The position numbers were made by a program, and so were the translations under genes. DNA of 60,783 nt from an uncultured Pseudomonadota bacterium (GTDB taxonomy: Bacteria > Pseudomonadota > Gammaproteobacteria > Methylococcales > Methylomonadaceae), in contig CAIQZX010000091.1 of the NCBI GenBank assembly GCA_903876445.1, forward strand, positions 1 to 60,783, in the 5' to 3' direction. Numbering within the stretch: the first letter of the stretch is position 1; every line of letters starts with the position of its first letter. Under the pieces are notes generated by a model. The model was not told the origin of the DNA. It did not search any database and was given only the letters and a program-made list of their open reading frames with translations. Positions 31,411 through 41,463 of the stretch are shown here, piece by piece.

Positions 31411-33773
31411 TACAAATCATCCGGCTCAATAGATTTCATCAAAGGGATTTCAAACCAAAATAAACTGCCTAATCCTTCCCCTTCGGATGTGACTCCGATA
31501 TTACCGTTGTAATGTTCAACAATTTTACGACACAACGCTAAACCAACACCGGTACCTTCAAAACGGCTGTGTGATTGTAATCGTGAAAATACTTTGAATA
31601 ATCTTTCGATTTGATTTGGTGAAATGCCAATGCCGGTATCTTTTATTTCAACTCTAAAGGTTTGTTCATTTACAATCGTTGCTCGAACTTCAACAAGAGG
31701 AGGCTGATTTTCGTCGTGATATTTGAGCGCATTACCAATCAAATTTTGTAAAAGTCGCGTTAATTCATCGGGATTCATAACTAAGTTTATCCAATCGCCC
31801 AATACATCGACATGACCATTATTTTTTTCAATATCGCATTTCAAAAATGCTAAGGCTTCTTCAACGCACTCGCGTGAAGAAATCACGGCAAAATGATTTT
31901 TAAAGCGTCCCACTCGCGAATAATCGAGTAACGACAAAATCATCGAATCCATGCGTTTCGCGCCACCTACCGCAAAATCAATAAATTGGCGAGTGTCTTC
32001 ATCTAATTTTGATTCTAAGGCGGATTCGATGAGTGATAAATAACTAGCAACCATTCGTAATGGTTGCCGCATATCGTGCGAAATGGCGTAGGCAAACTGT
32101 TCGAGTTCGGTGTTTGAACGTTGTAATTCTAATTCTGTTTTTTTCCGATGGGTAATTTCTTCATGACTGACAACAACGCCACCCGTTCCTTTTTCACTTT
32201 TTAAAGGCGAAACCGTCATCAAAAACCAACGTTGTTTCATCGGGGTATGACAAGGATATTCCATGCTGAAAAAAGGTTCTGTTCCATTCATCACATTTTT
32301 AATACCATCGTGAGCGTTAAGCGCGTATTCACCATCGGGGTGTTCAAGGGATTTTTCACATACGTTTAAATAATTTAGACCAATCATGGTCTGATTTTTA
32401 TTCTTATCCGTACACATTTTGGCTGGCTTATTTTCTTGCGCGATTTTATTCCAAGCATGATTTGCTGAAATAATAATTCCTTCAGTATTTAAAACAACAA
32501 TTTCCATGGCTAATGAATCGAGAACACCGGAAATAAAGGCTTCTTCGTCGCGTATTTTTTGTTCACTTTCACGCAACGCAAATTCTATTTTTTTGCGTTC
32601 AGTAATATCTTCAATCGTTGCGATAATGTAATCGGCGGTTTCGCTATCAATATCTTTAACCAATTGAAAAGATAAACTACCCCAAGCTAAACCTTTATCG
32701 CGTCGAATATATTGTTTTTCTAAACAGAAATTATCAATTCCGCCTGTGCATAATTGTTTGATTAGCTCAAAATAGGTGGCTCTATCTTTTTCTTGTGTTA
32801 CGTCCATCACGGTCATAGTTAATAATTCTTCACGACTATAACCGACAATATCGCAATATGTTTTATTAACGGCTAAATAACGACCATCACACGAGATATT
32901 GATAACACCAATAGCGGCGTTTTCGAATGTTTTACGAAAGCGTGTTTCACTTGCTCGCAAATGGATTTCCATTTTTTTGCGTTCGGTAACATCGGAAAAA
33001 AAACCGTACCAAAGTGTTGAGCCATCTTCTTGATGATGGGGGATTGCATTACCGGCTATCCAGCGTTCTTCGTCATTTTTAAATTTAAGTCGGTATTCAC
33101 CATTCCACATCGTTAAATAAAGTGCCGATTTTCTTATTTCAGAAAGACATTTTTCTAAATCATCGGTATGAAAAAGCGCAAAAAGCGGCGAGGCATCTTT
33201 TTGTAACGCTTCAAAATTTGTTTGATAAACAGTTCGTAAGGCTTCATTCGCGTAAGGTACACAAAAACTACCATCGGCACGCATCAGAAATTTAAAAAGG
33301 AAACTCGGAATTTGATTTGTGATTTTGTATAACTGTTCGGAGGCTTCTTGTTGTAATAATTCATCTATTTTGCGTTGATTTATTTGAGATTGTAATTTCT
33401 CTGCGCTGGGTAATTGTAAAGCGTTAGGAATTATTTTTACCGTTGCGATAGCTGTTGCCACAGAAATAATTGCCGTAAACGCTTTCAAATAACCATCTAG
33501 CCAATATATCGGAATCCAAACCAGAATAGCCGACATTAAATGCGTTGTGCCACACGCCACAATAAATGTCGCCGCCATGAGAATCAACCACGCATAAGGG
33601 AAATCTTTACGTTTTCGAATAAAGTACGCCAAGGTAATTGGAATCGAATAATAAGAGATGGCAATCAATACATCCGAAGTAACGTGTAGCCACAATAAAA
33701 AGGGATTCCAACTCAAACAAAAACCGTGCGGAATAAAACTGCCGATACCGAAAAAATCAATCAATGTTTGCAT
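31410..33773 (-). CDS. Hybrid-free sensor kinase with an ethylene-receptor-like membrane domain
   Basis: 787 residues. The N-terminal ~110 residues form three membrane helices closely resembling the ethylene-binding domain of ETR1. There is an aspartate in TSDVLIAISYYSIP (D34), and the pair that binds Cu(I) in ETR1 is present in FIVACGTTHLM (C74, H78). Three PAS-type domains follow (about 150-270, 275-395, 410-525), then a HisKA helix (AISHDMRQPLRMV) and an HATPase (IKDTGIGISPNQIERLF, GTGVGLALCRKIVE). No receiver is attached. As first gene of the cluster it may feed the downstream Rcp1-like and receiver-PAS proteins. Binding of ethylene or copper is inferred from residues only. Confidence 0.87.
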   Translation of the reverse strand: MQTLIDFFGIGSFIPHGFCLSWNPFLLWLHVTSDVLIAISYYSIPITLAYFIRKRKDFPYAWLILMAATFIVACGTTHLMSAILVWIPIYWLDGYLKAFTAIISVATAIATVKIIPNALQLPSAEKLQSQINQRKIDELLQQEASEQLYKITNQIPSFLFKFLMRADGSFCVPYANEALRTVYQTNFEALQKDASPLFALFHTDDLEKCLSEIRKSALYLTMWNGEYRLKFKNDEERWIAGNAIPHHQEDGSTLWYGFFSDVTERKKMEIHLRASETRFRKTFENAAIGVINISCDGRYLAVNKTYCDIVGYSREELLTMTVMDVTQEKDRATYFELIKQLCTGGIDNFCLEKQYIRRDKGLAWGSLSFQLVKDIDSETADYIIATIEDITERKKIEFALRESEQKIRDEEAFISGVLDSLAMEIVVLNTEGIIISANHAWNKIAQENKPAKMCTDKNKNQTMIGLNYLNVCEKSLEHPDGEYALNAHDGIKNVMNGTEPFFSMEYPCHTPMKQRWFLMTVSPLKSEKGTGGVVVSHEEITHRKKTELELQRSNTELEQFAYAISHDMRQPLRMVASYLSLIESALESKLDEDTRQFIDFAVGGAKRMDSMILSLLDYSRVGRFKNHFAVISSRECVEEALAFLKCDIEKNNGHVDVLGDWINLVMNPDELTRLLQNLIGNALKYHDENQPPLVEVRATIVNEQTFRVEIKDTGIGISPNQIERLFKVFSRLQSHSRFEGTGVGLALCRKIVEHYNGNIGVTSEGEGLGSLFWFEIPLMKSIEPDDL

Positions 33774-33802
33774 AATAGAAATCCCTCAAAAGTAATACGT
33801 TA

Positions 33803-36352
33803 CTAACTGTGATAGTCTGCGATTTTATCGAAATTCAAATACTGATAAGTTTCTTCGGCAGTTTCGTTAATTTTTGTGGCGTAAGACATATATTCTGCAA
33901 CCGTTGGAATTTTGCCTAAAATTGAACATACCGCTGCCAATTCCGCTGAAGATAAAAACACATTGGTGTTATTGCCTAAACGATTTGGGAAATTTCGGGT
34001 TGAGGTTGAAACCACAGTTGAGCCTTCTTTCACACGCGCTTGATTACCCATACAAAGTGAACAACCAGCCATTTCCAAGCGTGCGCCTGACTTTTCAAAA
34101 GTGTCATAATACCCTTCTTTCGTGAGTTGCGTAATATCCATTTTCGTTGGTGGTGCAATCCACAATTTGCTTGGTAAATCGTTTGTTTGCTGTTTAAGTA
34201 AATTTCCTGCCGCTCTGAAATGTCCGATGTTTGTCATGCACGAACCTAAAAACACTTCGTCAATATGCGTGCCTGCGACATCGGATAATTTTTTAATATC
34301 GTCGGGATCATTTGGACACGCAAGCAATGGTTCAGTGATTTCGTTTAAATTGATTTCGATAACTTCAAAGTATTCGGCATCGGCATCTGGTTCGAGTAAA
34401 ACAGGTATTTCAAGCCATTCTTGCATTTTAGAAATGCGACGTTCAATCGTGCGTTTATCGCCATAACCTTCTTTAATCATCCAATTTAAGAGCGTGATAT
34501 TTGAATTGAGATATTCACGAATCGGAGCTTCATTTAAAAGTACCGTACAACCTGCCGCGCTACGTTCTGCTGAGGCATCAGATAATTCAAACGCTTGTTC
34601 AACTTTCAAATTAGGCAAGCCTTCGATTTCTAAAATACGACCTGAAAAAACGTTCTTTTTGCCTTTTTTATCAACCGTTAAAAGTCCTTTTTGAATTGCG
34701 GCGTAAGGAATCGCGTTGACCAAATCGCGTAAAGTAATTCCTGGTTGCATTTCGCCTGTGAAACGCACTAAAACGGATTCAGGCATATCAAGCGGCATCA
34801 CACCTGTGGCGGCAGCGAATGCGACTAAACCCGAACCTGCAGGGAATGAAATTCCGATTGGAAAGCGTGTGTGCGAATCGCCGCCTGTTCCAACCGTGTC
34901 AGGTAACAACATTCTATTTAACCAAGAATGAATAATCCCATCACCAGGACGCAATGAAACGCCGCCACGATTCATAATGAAATCGGGCAGTGTATGTTGC
35001 ATTTCAACGTCAATGGGTTTCGGATAGGCGGCGGTGTGGCAAAACGATTGCATCACCAAATCCGCAGAAAATCCGAGGCACGCCAAATCTTTTAATTCAT
35101 CACGAGTCATAGGACCTGTTGTGTCTTGTGAACCGACAGTTGTCATTCGTGGTTCGCAATAAGTATTCGGGCGAACCCCGATTACGCCACACGCTTTGCC
35201 GACCATTTTTTGCGCTAATGTGAAACCTTTTCCGCTGTCTTTTTCATCAACTGGGCGTTTGAATACGGTTGATGGTTCTAAACCTAATGCAATTCGCGCT
35301 CTATCCGTTAAACCACGTCCGATAATTAACGGAATCCGTCCACCTGCTCGAACTTCGTCTAATAAAACGTCTGTTTTTAATTCAAATTTGCAGATGATTT
35401 CATCGCTGTCGTGGCGTTTCACTTCACCTTGATACGGAAAAATATCGATTACATCGCCCATTGCGAGTTGACTTACATCACATTCAAACGGCAACGCGCC
35501 TGAATCTTCCATTGTGTTGAAAAAGATTGGCGCGATTTTGCCACCGATACACACGCCGCCTTCACGTTTATTTGGAATGTGTGGAATGTCGTTACCCATG
35601 AACCATAAAACCGAATTCGTCGCTGATTTGCGTGAAGAACCTGTGCCAACCACGTCGCCAACGTAAGCAACGGGGAAACCTTTTTGTTTTAATTCGGCAA
35701 TTTGAGCTTCGGCATTTGTAATTCCATCGCGTGGCATTTTGAGCATTGCTTTAGCGTGTAATGGAATATCAGGACGTGACCACGCATCGGGAGCAGGCGA
35801 GAGGTCGTCTGTGTTGGTTTCGCCTGTAACTTTGAAAACCGTCACAGTTAATTTTTCAGGCGTGGCATTTTTAGTGGTGAACCATTCGGCATCTGCCCAC
35901 GATTGCATGACTTTTTTTGCGAATGAATTTTCCGCGTCAGCTTTGATTTGAACATCGTGAAACGCATCGAAAATTAACAATGTGTGTGACAAACCTTTTG
36001 CGGCAAGTCCACAGATTTTTTCATTTTTGCTGTCGAGCAAATCAATCAATGGCGCGATGTTATAACCGCCAAGCATTGTGCCAAGTAATTCGGTGGCGCG
36101 TTCTGAATTCAAAATCGGCGATGTCGTTTCGCTTTTTGCAATTGCCGCTAAAAATCCTGTTTTGACATAAGCCGCTTCGTCAACACCTGCGGGAATACGG
36201 TTTGCGAGTAAGTCTAAAATAAAATCAGTTTCGCTAGCAGGTGGATTTTTGAATAATTCAATTAGTGAAGCGGTTTGTTCTGCGTTTAATGGTTTAGGTA
36301 CGACACCTTCAGCGGCTCGTTCTGCAATGTGTTGGCGATAAATTTCTAGCAT
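33803..36352 (-). CDS. acnB: Aconitate hydratase B
   Basis: AcnB interconverts citrate and isocitrate in the TCA cycle and can act on 2-methylisocitrate. At 849 residues it is close to E. coli AcnB (865). It opens with the AcnB-specific HEAT-like domain ([22 protein letters not shown]). The swivel domain [12 protein letters not shown] comes next, as expected for AcnB, where the swivel domain precedes the catalytic part. The [4Fe-4S] cysteines lie in [11 protein letters not shown] and [36 protein letters not shown] is a substrate-binding block. It stands alone, divergent from the unrecognised gene at 36.5 kb. Confidence 0.97.
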   Translation of the reverse strand: MLEIYRQHIAERAAEGVVPKPLNAEQTASLIELFKNPPASETDFILDLLANRIPAGVDEAAYVKTGFLAAIAKSETTSPILNSERATELLGTMLGGYNIAPLIDLLDSKNEKICGLAAKGLSHTLLIFDAFHDVQIKADAENSFAKKVMQSWADAEWFTTKNATPEKLTVTVFKVTGETNTDDLSPAPDAWSRPDIPLHAKAMLKMPRDGITNAEAQIAELKQKGFPVAYVGDVVGTGSSRKSATNSVLWFMGNDIPHIPNKREGGVCIGGKIAPIFFNTMEDSGALPFECDVSQLAMGDVIDIFPYQGEVKRHDSDEIICKFELKTDVLLDEVRAGGRIPLIIGRGLTDRARIALGLEPSTVFKRPVDEKDSGKGFTLAQKMVGKACGVIGVRPNTYCEPRMTTVGSQDTTGPMTRDELKDLACLGFSADLVMQSFCHTAAYPKPIDVEMQHTLPDFIMNRGGVSLRPGDGIIHSWLNRMLLPDTVGTGGDSHTRFPIGISFPAGSGLVAFAAATGVMPLDMPESVLVRFTGEMQPGITLRDLVNAIPYAAIQKGLLTVDKKGKKNVFSGRILEIEGLPNLKVEQAFELSDASAERSAAGCTVLLNEAPIREYLNSNITLLNWMIKEGYGDKRTIERRISKMQEWLEIPVLLEPDADAEYFEVIEINLNEITEPLLACPNDPDDIKKLSDVAGTHIDEVFLGSCMTNIGHFRAAGNLLKQQTNDLPSKLWIAPPTKMDITQLTKEGYYDTFEKSGARLEMAGCSLCMGNQARVKEGSTVVSTSTRNFPNRLGNNTNVFLSSAELAAVCSILGKIPTVAEYMSYATKINETAEETYQYLNFDKIADYHS

Positions 36353-36512
36353 GAGAATTCCTTGAAATATAAGAATAAAAAAGTGTGAAGTAAGTCGCTT
36401 TATTTTTAAAGAAAATCGCGTAGAATCCGATACGCATGTTAGGGCGTAATACAGCGACTAAACAGCAGTTCTTATTTTATTCGATTTCACATCCAAAAGT
36501 GCGAGGTTCATC

Positions 36513-37190
36513 ATGAATACCATTTCTTCTGTTTCAAATTCCAATGTTTATAATCCACAAATAACAAATAAAGTTGCGGCGGCAAACAGTGCAAACTTAG
36601 CTAACAATGCGGCGAATCAATCGGCATTTTCGTCTTACATTGGGCAAGCGTTAGCGCAAATTGGCGTAGCAAATCCAACTAATTCAACAGCCCCAGTTGT
36701 AAGTGGCGCGAACAAAGCAAGCGCAAAAGAACAAGATTCACAAAAAACAATCAGTACATTTATTCAAGATTTATTCTCAGTTTTGAGTAACAAAGGTAAT
36801 TCCTCTGAAACTCCGGTTACTGGTGTAGAGCAACAAGTTAATTATCAACGGAATCCAAATCCAAACGTTGAAACACCCGATGGTAATGACGCAGAAGTGG
36901 CTCTTAATGAAGAGGCTTTAGCGGCTTATGGTGTAGATAATACGACAACAGTCGGTAATATCGTCGGTAATTTGCAAACATTAGTTAGCCAGTTAAACGA
37001 TACAAGTCGGAAAATAGGAAGTGATGATTCAAGTGCCTTACAATTCTTGAAAGATAGATTTCAAACTATTTTAGACGCACAAGGCGCGAATTCAGATAAT
37101 CCTGCGACACTTGGAAATTTTTTGCAGGCTTTAGCGCAAAACTTAGAAGGTCAAAGTCCACTCGGTCTTATCTTCAACACAACAGCCTAA
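36513..37190 (+). CDS. Unrecognised Ala/Asn/Ser-rich protein
   Basis: 225 residues that I cannot assign to a family. The first ~100 residues are low-complexity, rich in N, A, S and T (MNTISSVSNSNVYNPQ...), with no signal peptide or membrane segment. The C-terminal half has predicted amphipathic helices (VGNIVGNLQTLVSQLNDTSRKI; FLKDRFQTILDA) and ends in GLIFNTTA. Codon use matches its neighbours, and a hairpin follows the stop, so I take it as a real gene. The composition resembles secreted or flagellum-associated helical proteins, but this is weak. It is divergent from acnB and convergent with ackA. Confidence 0.6.
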   Translation: MNTISSVSNSNVYNPQITNKVAAANSANLANNAANQSAFSSYIGQALAQIGVANPTNSTAPVVSGANKASAKEQDSQKTISTFIQDLFSVLSNKGNSSETPVTGVEQQVNYQRNPNPNVETPDGNDAEVALNEEALAAYGVDNTTTVGNIVGNLQTLVSQLNDTSRKIGSDDSSALQFLKDRFQTILDAQGANSDNPATLGNFLQALAQNLEGQSPLGLIFNTTA

Positions 37191-37195
37191 AAATA

Positions 37196-37225
37196 AAGGC
37201 GTAAAAACGTTTGTTTTCACGCCTT
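37196..37225. terminator. Bidirectional hairpin between convergent genes
   Basis: AAGGCGT and ACGCCTT (7 bp), extended by AAAAC/GTTTT with one mismatch, form a stem of about 12 bp around a GTTT loop. On the minus strand the hairpin is followed by TATTTTTA, so it suits termination of ackA. It also lies six bases after the stop of the plus-strand gene and could serve both. Confidence 0.65.
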
Positions 37226-37247
37226 CGGTTCAACGAACTTATTTGTT

Positions 37248-38357
37248 TTATCGAATTTCTTGAATTTGTTGTGCAATTTCACGTTCTTCTTCTGCGTGAA
37301 TGACTAGAACCTTTGACAAATTCAAGCCGCCCAATCCATCTACAATTTGCGCTCGAATAATTGGCGCATTTTCACCAATACCACCCGTGAAAACTAAGGC
37401 ATCAACGCGCCCATTTAAAACAACGAAATAAGCACCAATATATTTTTTAATGCGGTAACAAAACAGGTTTAAGGCTAAACAACAGCGTTCATCACCTTGA
37501 TCCGCTTTTTGTAAAATAGTCCGCATATCCGTTTCACCGCACACGCCTTTTAAACCACTTTCTTTGTTTAAGAATTGGTTAATTTCTTCAAGCGTTTTTC
37601 CTTCACGTTGTAACGTTAGCGAAATCATTGGATCAATATCACCACTACGACTTGCCATGACTAAACCTTCGGTTGGCGAAAAACCCATTGATGTATCAAT
37701 ACTTACACCTTTTCTAACGGCTGTAGCACTTGCTCCACCTCCTAAATGTAAAATAATCAGATTCAAATTCTCGGCAGATTTATTTAACAATTTTGCCACC
37801 GCATTGACGCTGTGTTGACATGAAATGCCGTGAAAACCATAACGATAAAAATCGACATGGGATGATAAATTTTCAGGGATTGCGTAACGCGCGGCGTAAT
37901 CGGGAATTTGTCGATGAAATGCGGTGTCAAAAACGGCAAATTGTTCGACATTCACAAATAATTCTGCTGCCATTTCAATTCCCAAGCGATTCAGAGGATT
38001 GTGTAAAGGCGCGTAATTATCAAGTTGTGCGATTTGTGTTAGAACGTCTGGGGTGATTAGGGTGATTTTTTTAAAATTCGCGCCACCATGCACAACGCGA
38101 TGTCCAATCGCCAAAAGCGAAAATTTATTTTCAATAAGCCATTTTTGCCAATGTTGATAAAGAAATGCGAGAGTGTTTTTTGCATCGTGAATTGTTTTAT
38201 CGTGATGTGAAAATTTTTCACCTTGAACATTTTCGCCACTAATTGACAAACCATCTTTCGCACCGTAATCGGCATTTAAAATGGCTTTGACACATAATTT
38301 ATCGTCGAATAATTGCGTTTTTACAGAGGTACTACCTACATTTACAATAAGTTTCAT
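37248..38357 (-). CDS. ackA: Acetate kinase
   Basis: Interconverts acetate + ATP and acetyl phosphate. The 369-residue protein is shorter than E. coli AckA (400) but has the ASKHA phosphotransferase blocks: an N-terminal VNVGSTSVK (canonical form NCGSSSLK), GHRVVHGGANF, LHNPLN, the catalytic-arginine region FDTAFHRQIP, YGFHGISCQHS, LHLGGGASATAV, DTSMGFSPTEGLVMASRSGDIDP and FTGGIGENAP. It could be a propionate/acetate kinase variant. No phosphotransacetylase gene is adjacent, and it follows dnaG by 25 bases, where rpoD lies in many relatives. Confidence 0.92.
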   Translation of the reverse strand: MKLIVNVGSTSVKTQLFDDKLCVKAILNADYGAKDGLSISGENVQGEKFSHHDKTIHDAKNTLAFLYQHWQKWLIENKFSLLAIGHRVVHGGANFKKITLITPDVLTQIAQLDNYAPLHNPLNRLGIEMAAELFVNVEQFAVFDTAFHRQIPDYAARYAIPENLSSHVDFYRYGFHGISCQHSVNAVAKLLNKSAENLNLIILHLGGGASATAVRKGVSIDTSMGFSPTEGLVMASRSGDIDPMISLTLQREGKTLEEINQFLNKESGLKGVCGETDMRTILQKADQGDERCCLALNLFCYRIKKYIGAYFVVLNGRVDALVFTGGIGENAPIIRAQIVDGLGGLNLSKVLVIHAEEEREIAQQIQEIR

Positions 38358-38382
38358 TTTTTAAACCTTTATCAAAGTGGAT

Positions 38383-40125
38383 TTAGCTTGTTTCACGCAA
38401 CAATTGCAACAGAACGCCTTTTTCATAATCATTCAAGCCTTCAGTAGTCGTGGCTTTAATTTGTAATTTTGCCAGACGATTTTTACGCCCATGTAAAATC
38501 AATTGCTTTAATGCGCCTGAAAATTCGGCATCAATTCCTTCATCGGGTAATAAAATTGGCAAACACGCCAATATATTCAAAATTTTCTCATCAGGCATTT
38601 CCCGATAATGCTCAAGTAATTGAGCGGTTGTTGCTGGTTTGACGGCACATATTTTTTCAGCAATTTCTCTGAATTTCTCAATACCAATAAAATCTAACGC
38701 TTGCCAATCAATGGGATTTACTTCTAATTTTTCAACAAGACGTGGGTTTTGTACAAGCAACGCTAACGTTAATCTTTCTAAAGAATGCCGCGTATTTTGA
38801 TTTTTCTTGATGTAGCGTTTTGGTGGTAGCGGAAGTGTTTCTTTGTTTAAAATGGGTGCTACATTAAAATTCATCAATTCTTGTAACTTTGTCAGCATCA
38901 TTTCTTTAAAAAAACCGTCGGCTAATTTAAGTAAAAACGGTTTTGCTTGAGACGCAAGTTTAGCCCGACTTTCAATTGAGTTTAAATTGAGCGTCGAAGT
39001 AAAATGATTGAAAAAATAATGGGATACCATTTCAGCATTTTCAATTCGCTGTAAAAATGCTTCAGCACCTTCCGTTTGTAATAAAGAATCAGGGTCATGC
39101 GGTTCGGGTAATAATAAAATCCGCACTTGACGATTATCGTTTAAGATAGAAAAAACAGCATCCATCGCTTTCCAAGCAGCATCTTGTCCGGCTTTATCGC
39201 CATCAAAACACAAAATCACTTCAGAGGTTGAACGAAATAAAAGCTGTAATTGTGTTGCGGTTAAATTCGTTCCCAATGTAGCAACCGCATAATCAATTCC
39301 AAATTGTGAAAGCATTACAACATCCATATAACCTTCTACAATTAAAATGCGGTTTGGTTTAGGATTTTTTTTCAATAATTCATACAAACCATAAACTTCA
39401 TTGCTTTTGTGAAATAAAGGTGTTTCGGGAGAATTAAGGTATTTCGGTTGTTGAGAATCGTCTAAAACACGACCACCAAAACCAATAACATGACCACGTT
39501 TATTCCGAATCGGGAACATAATGCGTTGTCGAAAACGGTCATAATACTGCTCGTTTTTATACGCGAGCATTCCTGCTTCACAAAGTAAATCGATATTAAA
39601 ATTTGGTGCGAGAATTTGCCATCCCTCAGGCGCATAGCCAATCATAAAATCACGCGCAATCTCACCTGTAATACGGCGTTGCATTTTCAAATAATCGATA
39701 GCTATTTGTTTTTGTGGATGATTTCGTAGTTGCTGCATATAAAATGTAGCGACTTTTGCCAAGAGTTGTTGTAATTCAAGAAGTTTGTTTTTTGCTTGTT
39801 GTGGAGGTGTGTTTGGATTTTGATTTTCATAAGGAATTTCAACGCCGCAGGAAAGTGCTAATTCTTCAATCGCTTCCACAAAACTCAGGTGATTAAAATT
39901 CATCAAAAACGTAATCACGTTTCCACCGGCTCCGCAACCAAAACAATGATAGAATTGTTTGTTCCGACTGACGTTAAAACTTGGGCTTTTTTCGTTATGA
40001 AAGGGACAACGGGCTGTATAATTTGTTCCCGTTTTTTTTAAAGGGACGTGCGAATCGATAATATCAACAATATCAACTCGCACTAAAAGATCATCAATAA
40101 ATTGCCTTGGAATGCTACCTGACAT
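38383..40125 (-). CDS. dnaG: DNA primase
   Basis: Makes RNA primers at the replication fork. The 580-residue length matches E. coli (581). The N-terminal zinc-binding domain (about residues 39-63) has CPFHNEKSPSFNV and YHCFGCGAGG. The catalytic core begins near RRITGEIARDF, and the TOPRIM centre is in ILIVEGYMDVVML and LCFDGDKAGQDAAWKA. The C-terminal third is the DnaB helicase-interacting domain and is less conserved. It lies in the order rpsU-yqeY-dnaG, the macromolecular synthesis operon. Confidence 0.96.
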   Translation of the reverse strand: MSGSIPRQFIDDLLVRVDIVDIIDSHVPLKKTGTNYTARCPFHNEKSPSFNVSRNKQFYHCFGCGAGGNVITFLMNFNHLSFVEAIEELALSCGVEIPYENQNPNTPPQQAKNKLLELQQLLAKVATFYMQQLRNHPQKQIAIDYLKMQRRITGEIARDFMIGYAPEGWQILAPNFNIDLLCEAGMLAYKNEQYYDRFRQRIMFPIRNKRGHVIGFGGRVLDDSQQPKYLNSPETPLFHKSNEVYGLYELLKKNPKPNRILIVEGYMDVVMLSQFGIDYAVATLGTNLTATQLQLLFRSTSEVILCFDGDKAGQDAAWKAMDAVFSILNDNRQVRILLLPEPHDPDSLLQTEGAEAFLQRIENAEMVSHYFFNHFTSTLNLNSIESRAKLASQAKPFLLKLADGFFKEMMLTKLQELMNFNVAPILNKETLPLPPKRYIKKNQNTRHSLERLTLALLVQNPRLVEKLEVNPIDWQALDFIGIEKFREIAEKICAVKPATTAQLLEHYREMPDEKILNILACLPILLPDEGIDAEFSGALKQLILHGRKNRLAKLQIKATTTEGLNDYEKGVLLQLLRETS

Positions 40126-40146
40126 TTTGATGAATACGCTGCATCG

Positions 40147-40596
40147 TTATTCTGCGAATGCTGCCTTGATTTTCGCACTCACGACAGACATATCAGCGCG
40201 ACCTTGCATGGGTTCTTTTAATAACGCCATGACTTTACCCATTTCTTTTATCAACGTTGCGCCAGAATCTACCACAGCTTGCGCGACCATTGCATCGATT
40301 TCAGTTTCGGTTAACGGTTGGGGAAGAAAATCTTGAATAATGAGGATTTCAGCCGCTTCGATTTCAGCTAAATCGAGACGATTTCCGTCTGTATATTGAC
40401 GAATTGATTCACGACGTTGTTTGACCATTTTATCTAAAACGAGCAGAACGCGGTTGTCGTCGAGTTCGATACGTTCGTCAACTTCGATTTGTTTAACCGC
40501 CGCTAACATCAACCGAATCACGCCTAAACGCGCTTTTTCGCCACTTTTCATGGCGACTTTCATTTCGTTTTTAAGGTGTGCTAATAATTCACTCAT
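40147..40596 (-). CDS. yqeY: GatB/YqeY-domain protein
   Basis: 149 residues matching the YqeY family: AHLKNEMKVAMKSGEKARLGVIRLMLAAVKQIEVDER at the start, then VKQRRESIRQYTDGNRLDLAEIEAAEI and a C-terminal helical GatB/YqeY domain (IKEMGKVMALLKEPMQGRADMS). The same domain in GatB contributes to tRNA binding by the amidotransferase. The stand-alone protein has no settled role. It lies three bases from rpsU and 21 bases from dnaG, inside the conserved rpsU-yqeY-dnaG unit. Confidence 0.93.
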   Translation of the reverse strand: MSELLAHLKNEMKVAMKSGEKARLGVIRLMLAAVKQIEVDERIELDDNRVLLVLDKMVKQRRESIRQYTDGNRLDLAEIEAAEILIIQDFLPQPLTETEIDAMVAQAVVDSGATLIKEMGKVMALLKEPMQGRADMSVVSAKIKAAFAE

Positions 40597-40599
40597 GAA

Positions 40600-40833
40600 T
40601 TACAGCGCAGGACGACCGCGACGTAAGTTTTTCAACGCATAACGTTCACGCGCCAATTTTTTCAAATGACGTTTAACCGCTGCAGCACCTTTACGTTTAC
40701 GTTCGGTTGTGGGTTTTTCATACGCTTCACGACGACGCACTTCCGCCAATACACCTGCTTTTTCACAAGCGCGTTTAAAACGGCGAATAGCAATGTCGAA
40801 AGGTTCGTTTTCTTTAAGTTTTACTGATGGCAT
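40600..40833 (-). CDS. rpsU: 30S ribosomal protein S21
   Basis: Short basic 77-residue protein beginning [21 protein letters not shown], with [19 protein letters not shown] and the [11 protein letters not shown] tail typical of bS21. It is six residues longer than E. coli S21 (71) because of a C-terminal LRRGRPAL extension. First gene of the operon with yqeY and dnaG. A good minus-strand promoter lies about 75 bases upstream. Confidence 0.96.
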   Translation of the reverse strand: MPSVKLKENEPFDIAIRRFKRACEKAGVLAEVRRREAYEKPTTERKRKGAAAVKRHLKKLARERYALKNLRRGRPAL

Positions 40834-40907
40834 TCAAAAATTCCAGTGTTTGTTTAGATAATAAAAAAGAGTTCAACGGCATAATCACCGTCTAAATTGA
40901 GCGTGCA

Positions 40908-40937
40908 ATTATAGTACACAATCCCGATTATTCACAA
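40908..40937 (-). promoter_or_regulatory. Candidate sigma-70 promoter of the rpsU-yqeY-dnaG operon
   Basis: Reading the minus strand, TTGTGA (40937-40932) is followed after 18 bases by a perfect TATAAT (40913-40908). The -10 lies about 75 bases upstream of the rpsU ATG. Sequence match only; no transcript data. Confidence 0.5.
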
Positions 40938-41046
40938 TTTTAGATAACGGTAACTCACCGTTTATGAGCGCATTTTGAAGAAATTAGAGATAAATTTCTG
41001 AATTCATGAAGCGCGTTAATAATGACAACTTCGCGTGAACTACCAA

Positions 41047-41389
41047 CCACTAAACGCTATCGCGTTCTAGTGGTGGCTTCGACTGACCCGTACTGATATT
41101 TTCATCAGCACCTCTCGCAGTATCACGAGCTTTGACTCGTGTAGACACTGAGGAACGCTTTACAGTTACGACAGAACCTGCCGCCTCAAATTGGTTGCGC
41201 AATCTAACTATGATTGGTTTAGATTGCAAATAGGTTTGCTTTTCACACATTATCAGCCTCTTGGTTTTCGATGACCAACAATGTAAGCGCACGGAAATTT
41301 TACAGTATGAATAAGAAAATCAAAAGCCGCTTCGCGGAAGAACTGCTATCCATCCCCACCCAAGCCTATCAGATCGCTCTGGGTGGGGA
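41047..41389 (-). mobile_element. Decayed IS200/IS605 or IS1341-type element with a tnpB tail
   Basis: Most of the 718-base gap between rpsU and the cytochrome gene is taken up by this remnant. A minus-strand frame (41250 to 41050, about 66 codons) ends in SKPPLERDSV, resembling the divergent C-terminal tails of TnpB proteins. The codons past the stop still read W-L-V-V, as in the usual RDSV..LVV ending. A hairpin lies over this end (CCACTAAACGC at 41047-41057, GCGTT and TAGTGG at 41062-41073). At the other side TCCCCACCC (41353-41361) pairs with GGGTGGGGA (41381-41389), next to TTTCGCACGG, as found at element left ends. The catalytic RuvC part is missing. Confidence 0.45.
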
Positions 41390-41463
41390 ATTTCGCACGG
41401 TTAGTTAAAAAATGAAAAGTCAGGGTATCTTTTAAAAAATGGACAGTTTAATTAACTTGTAAC

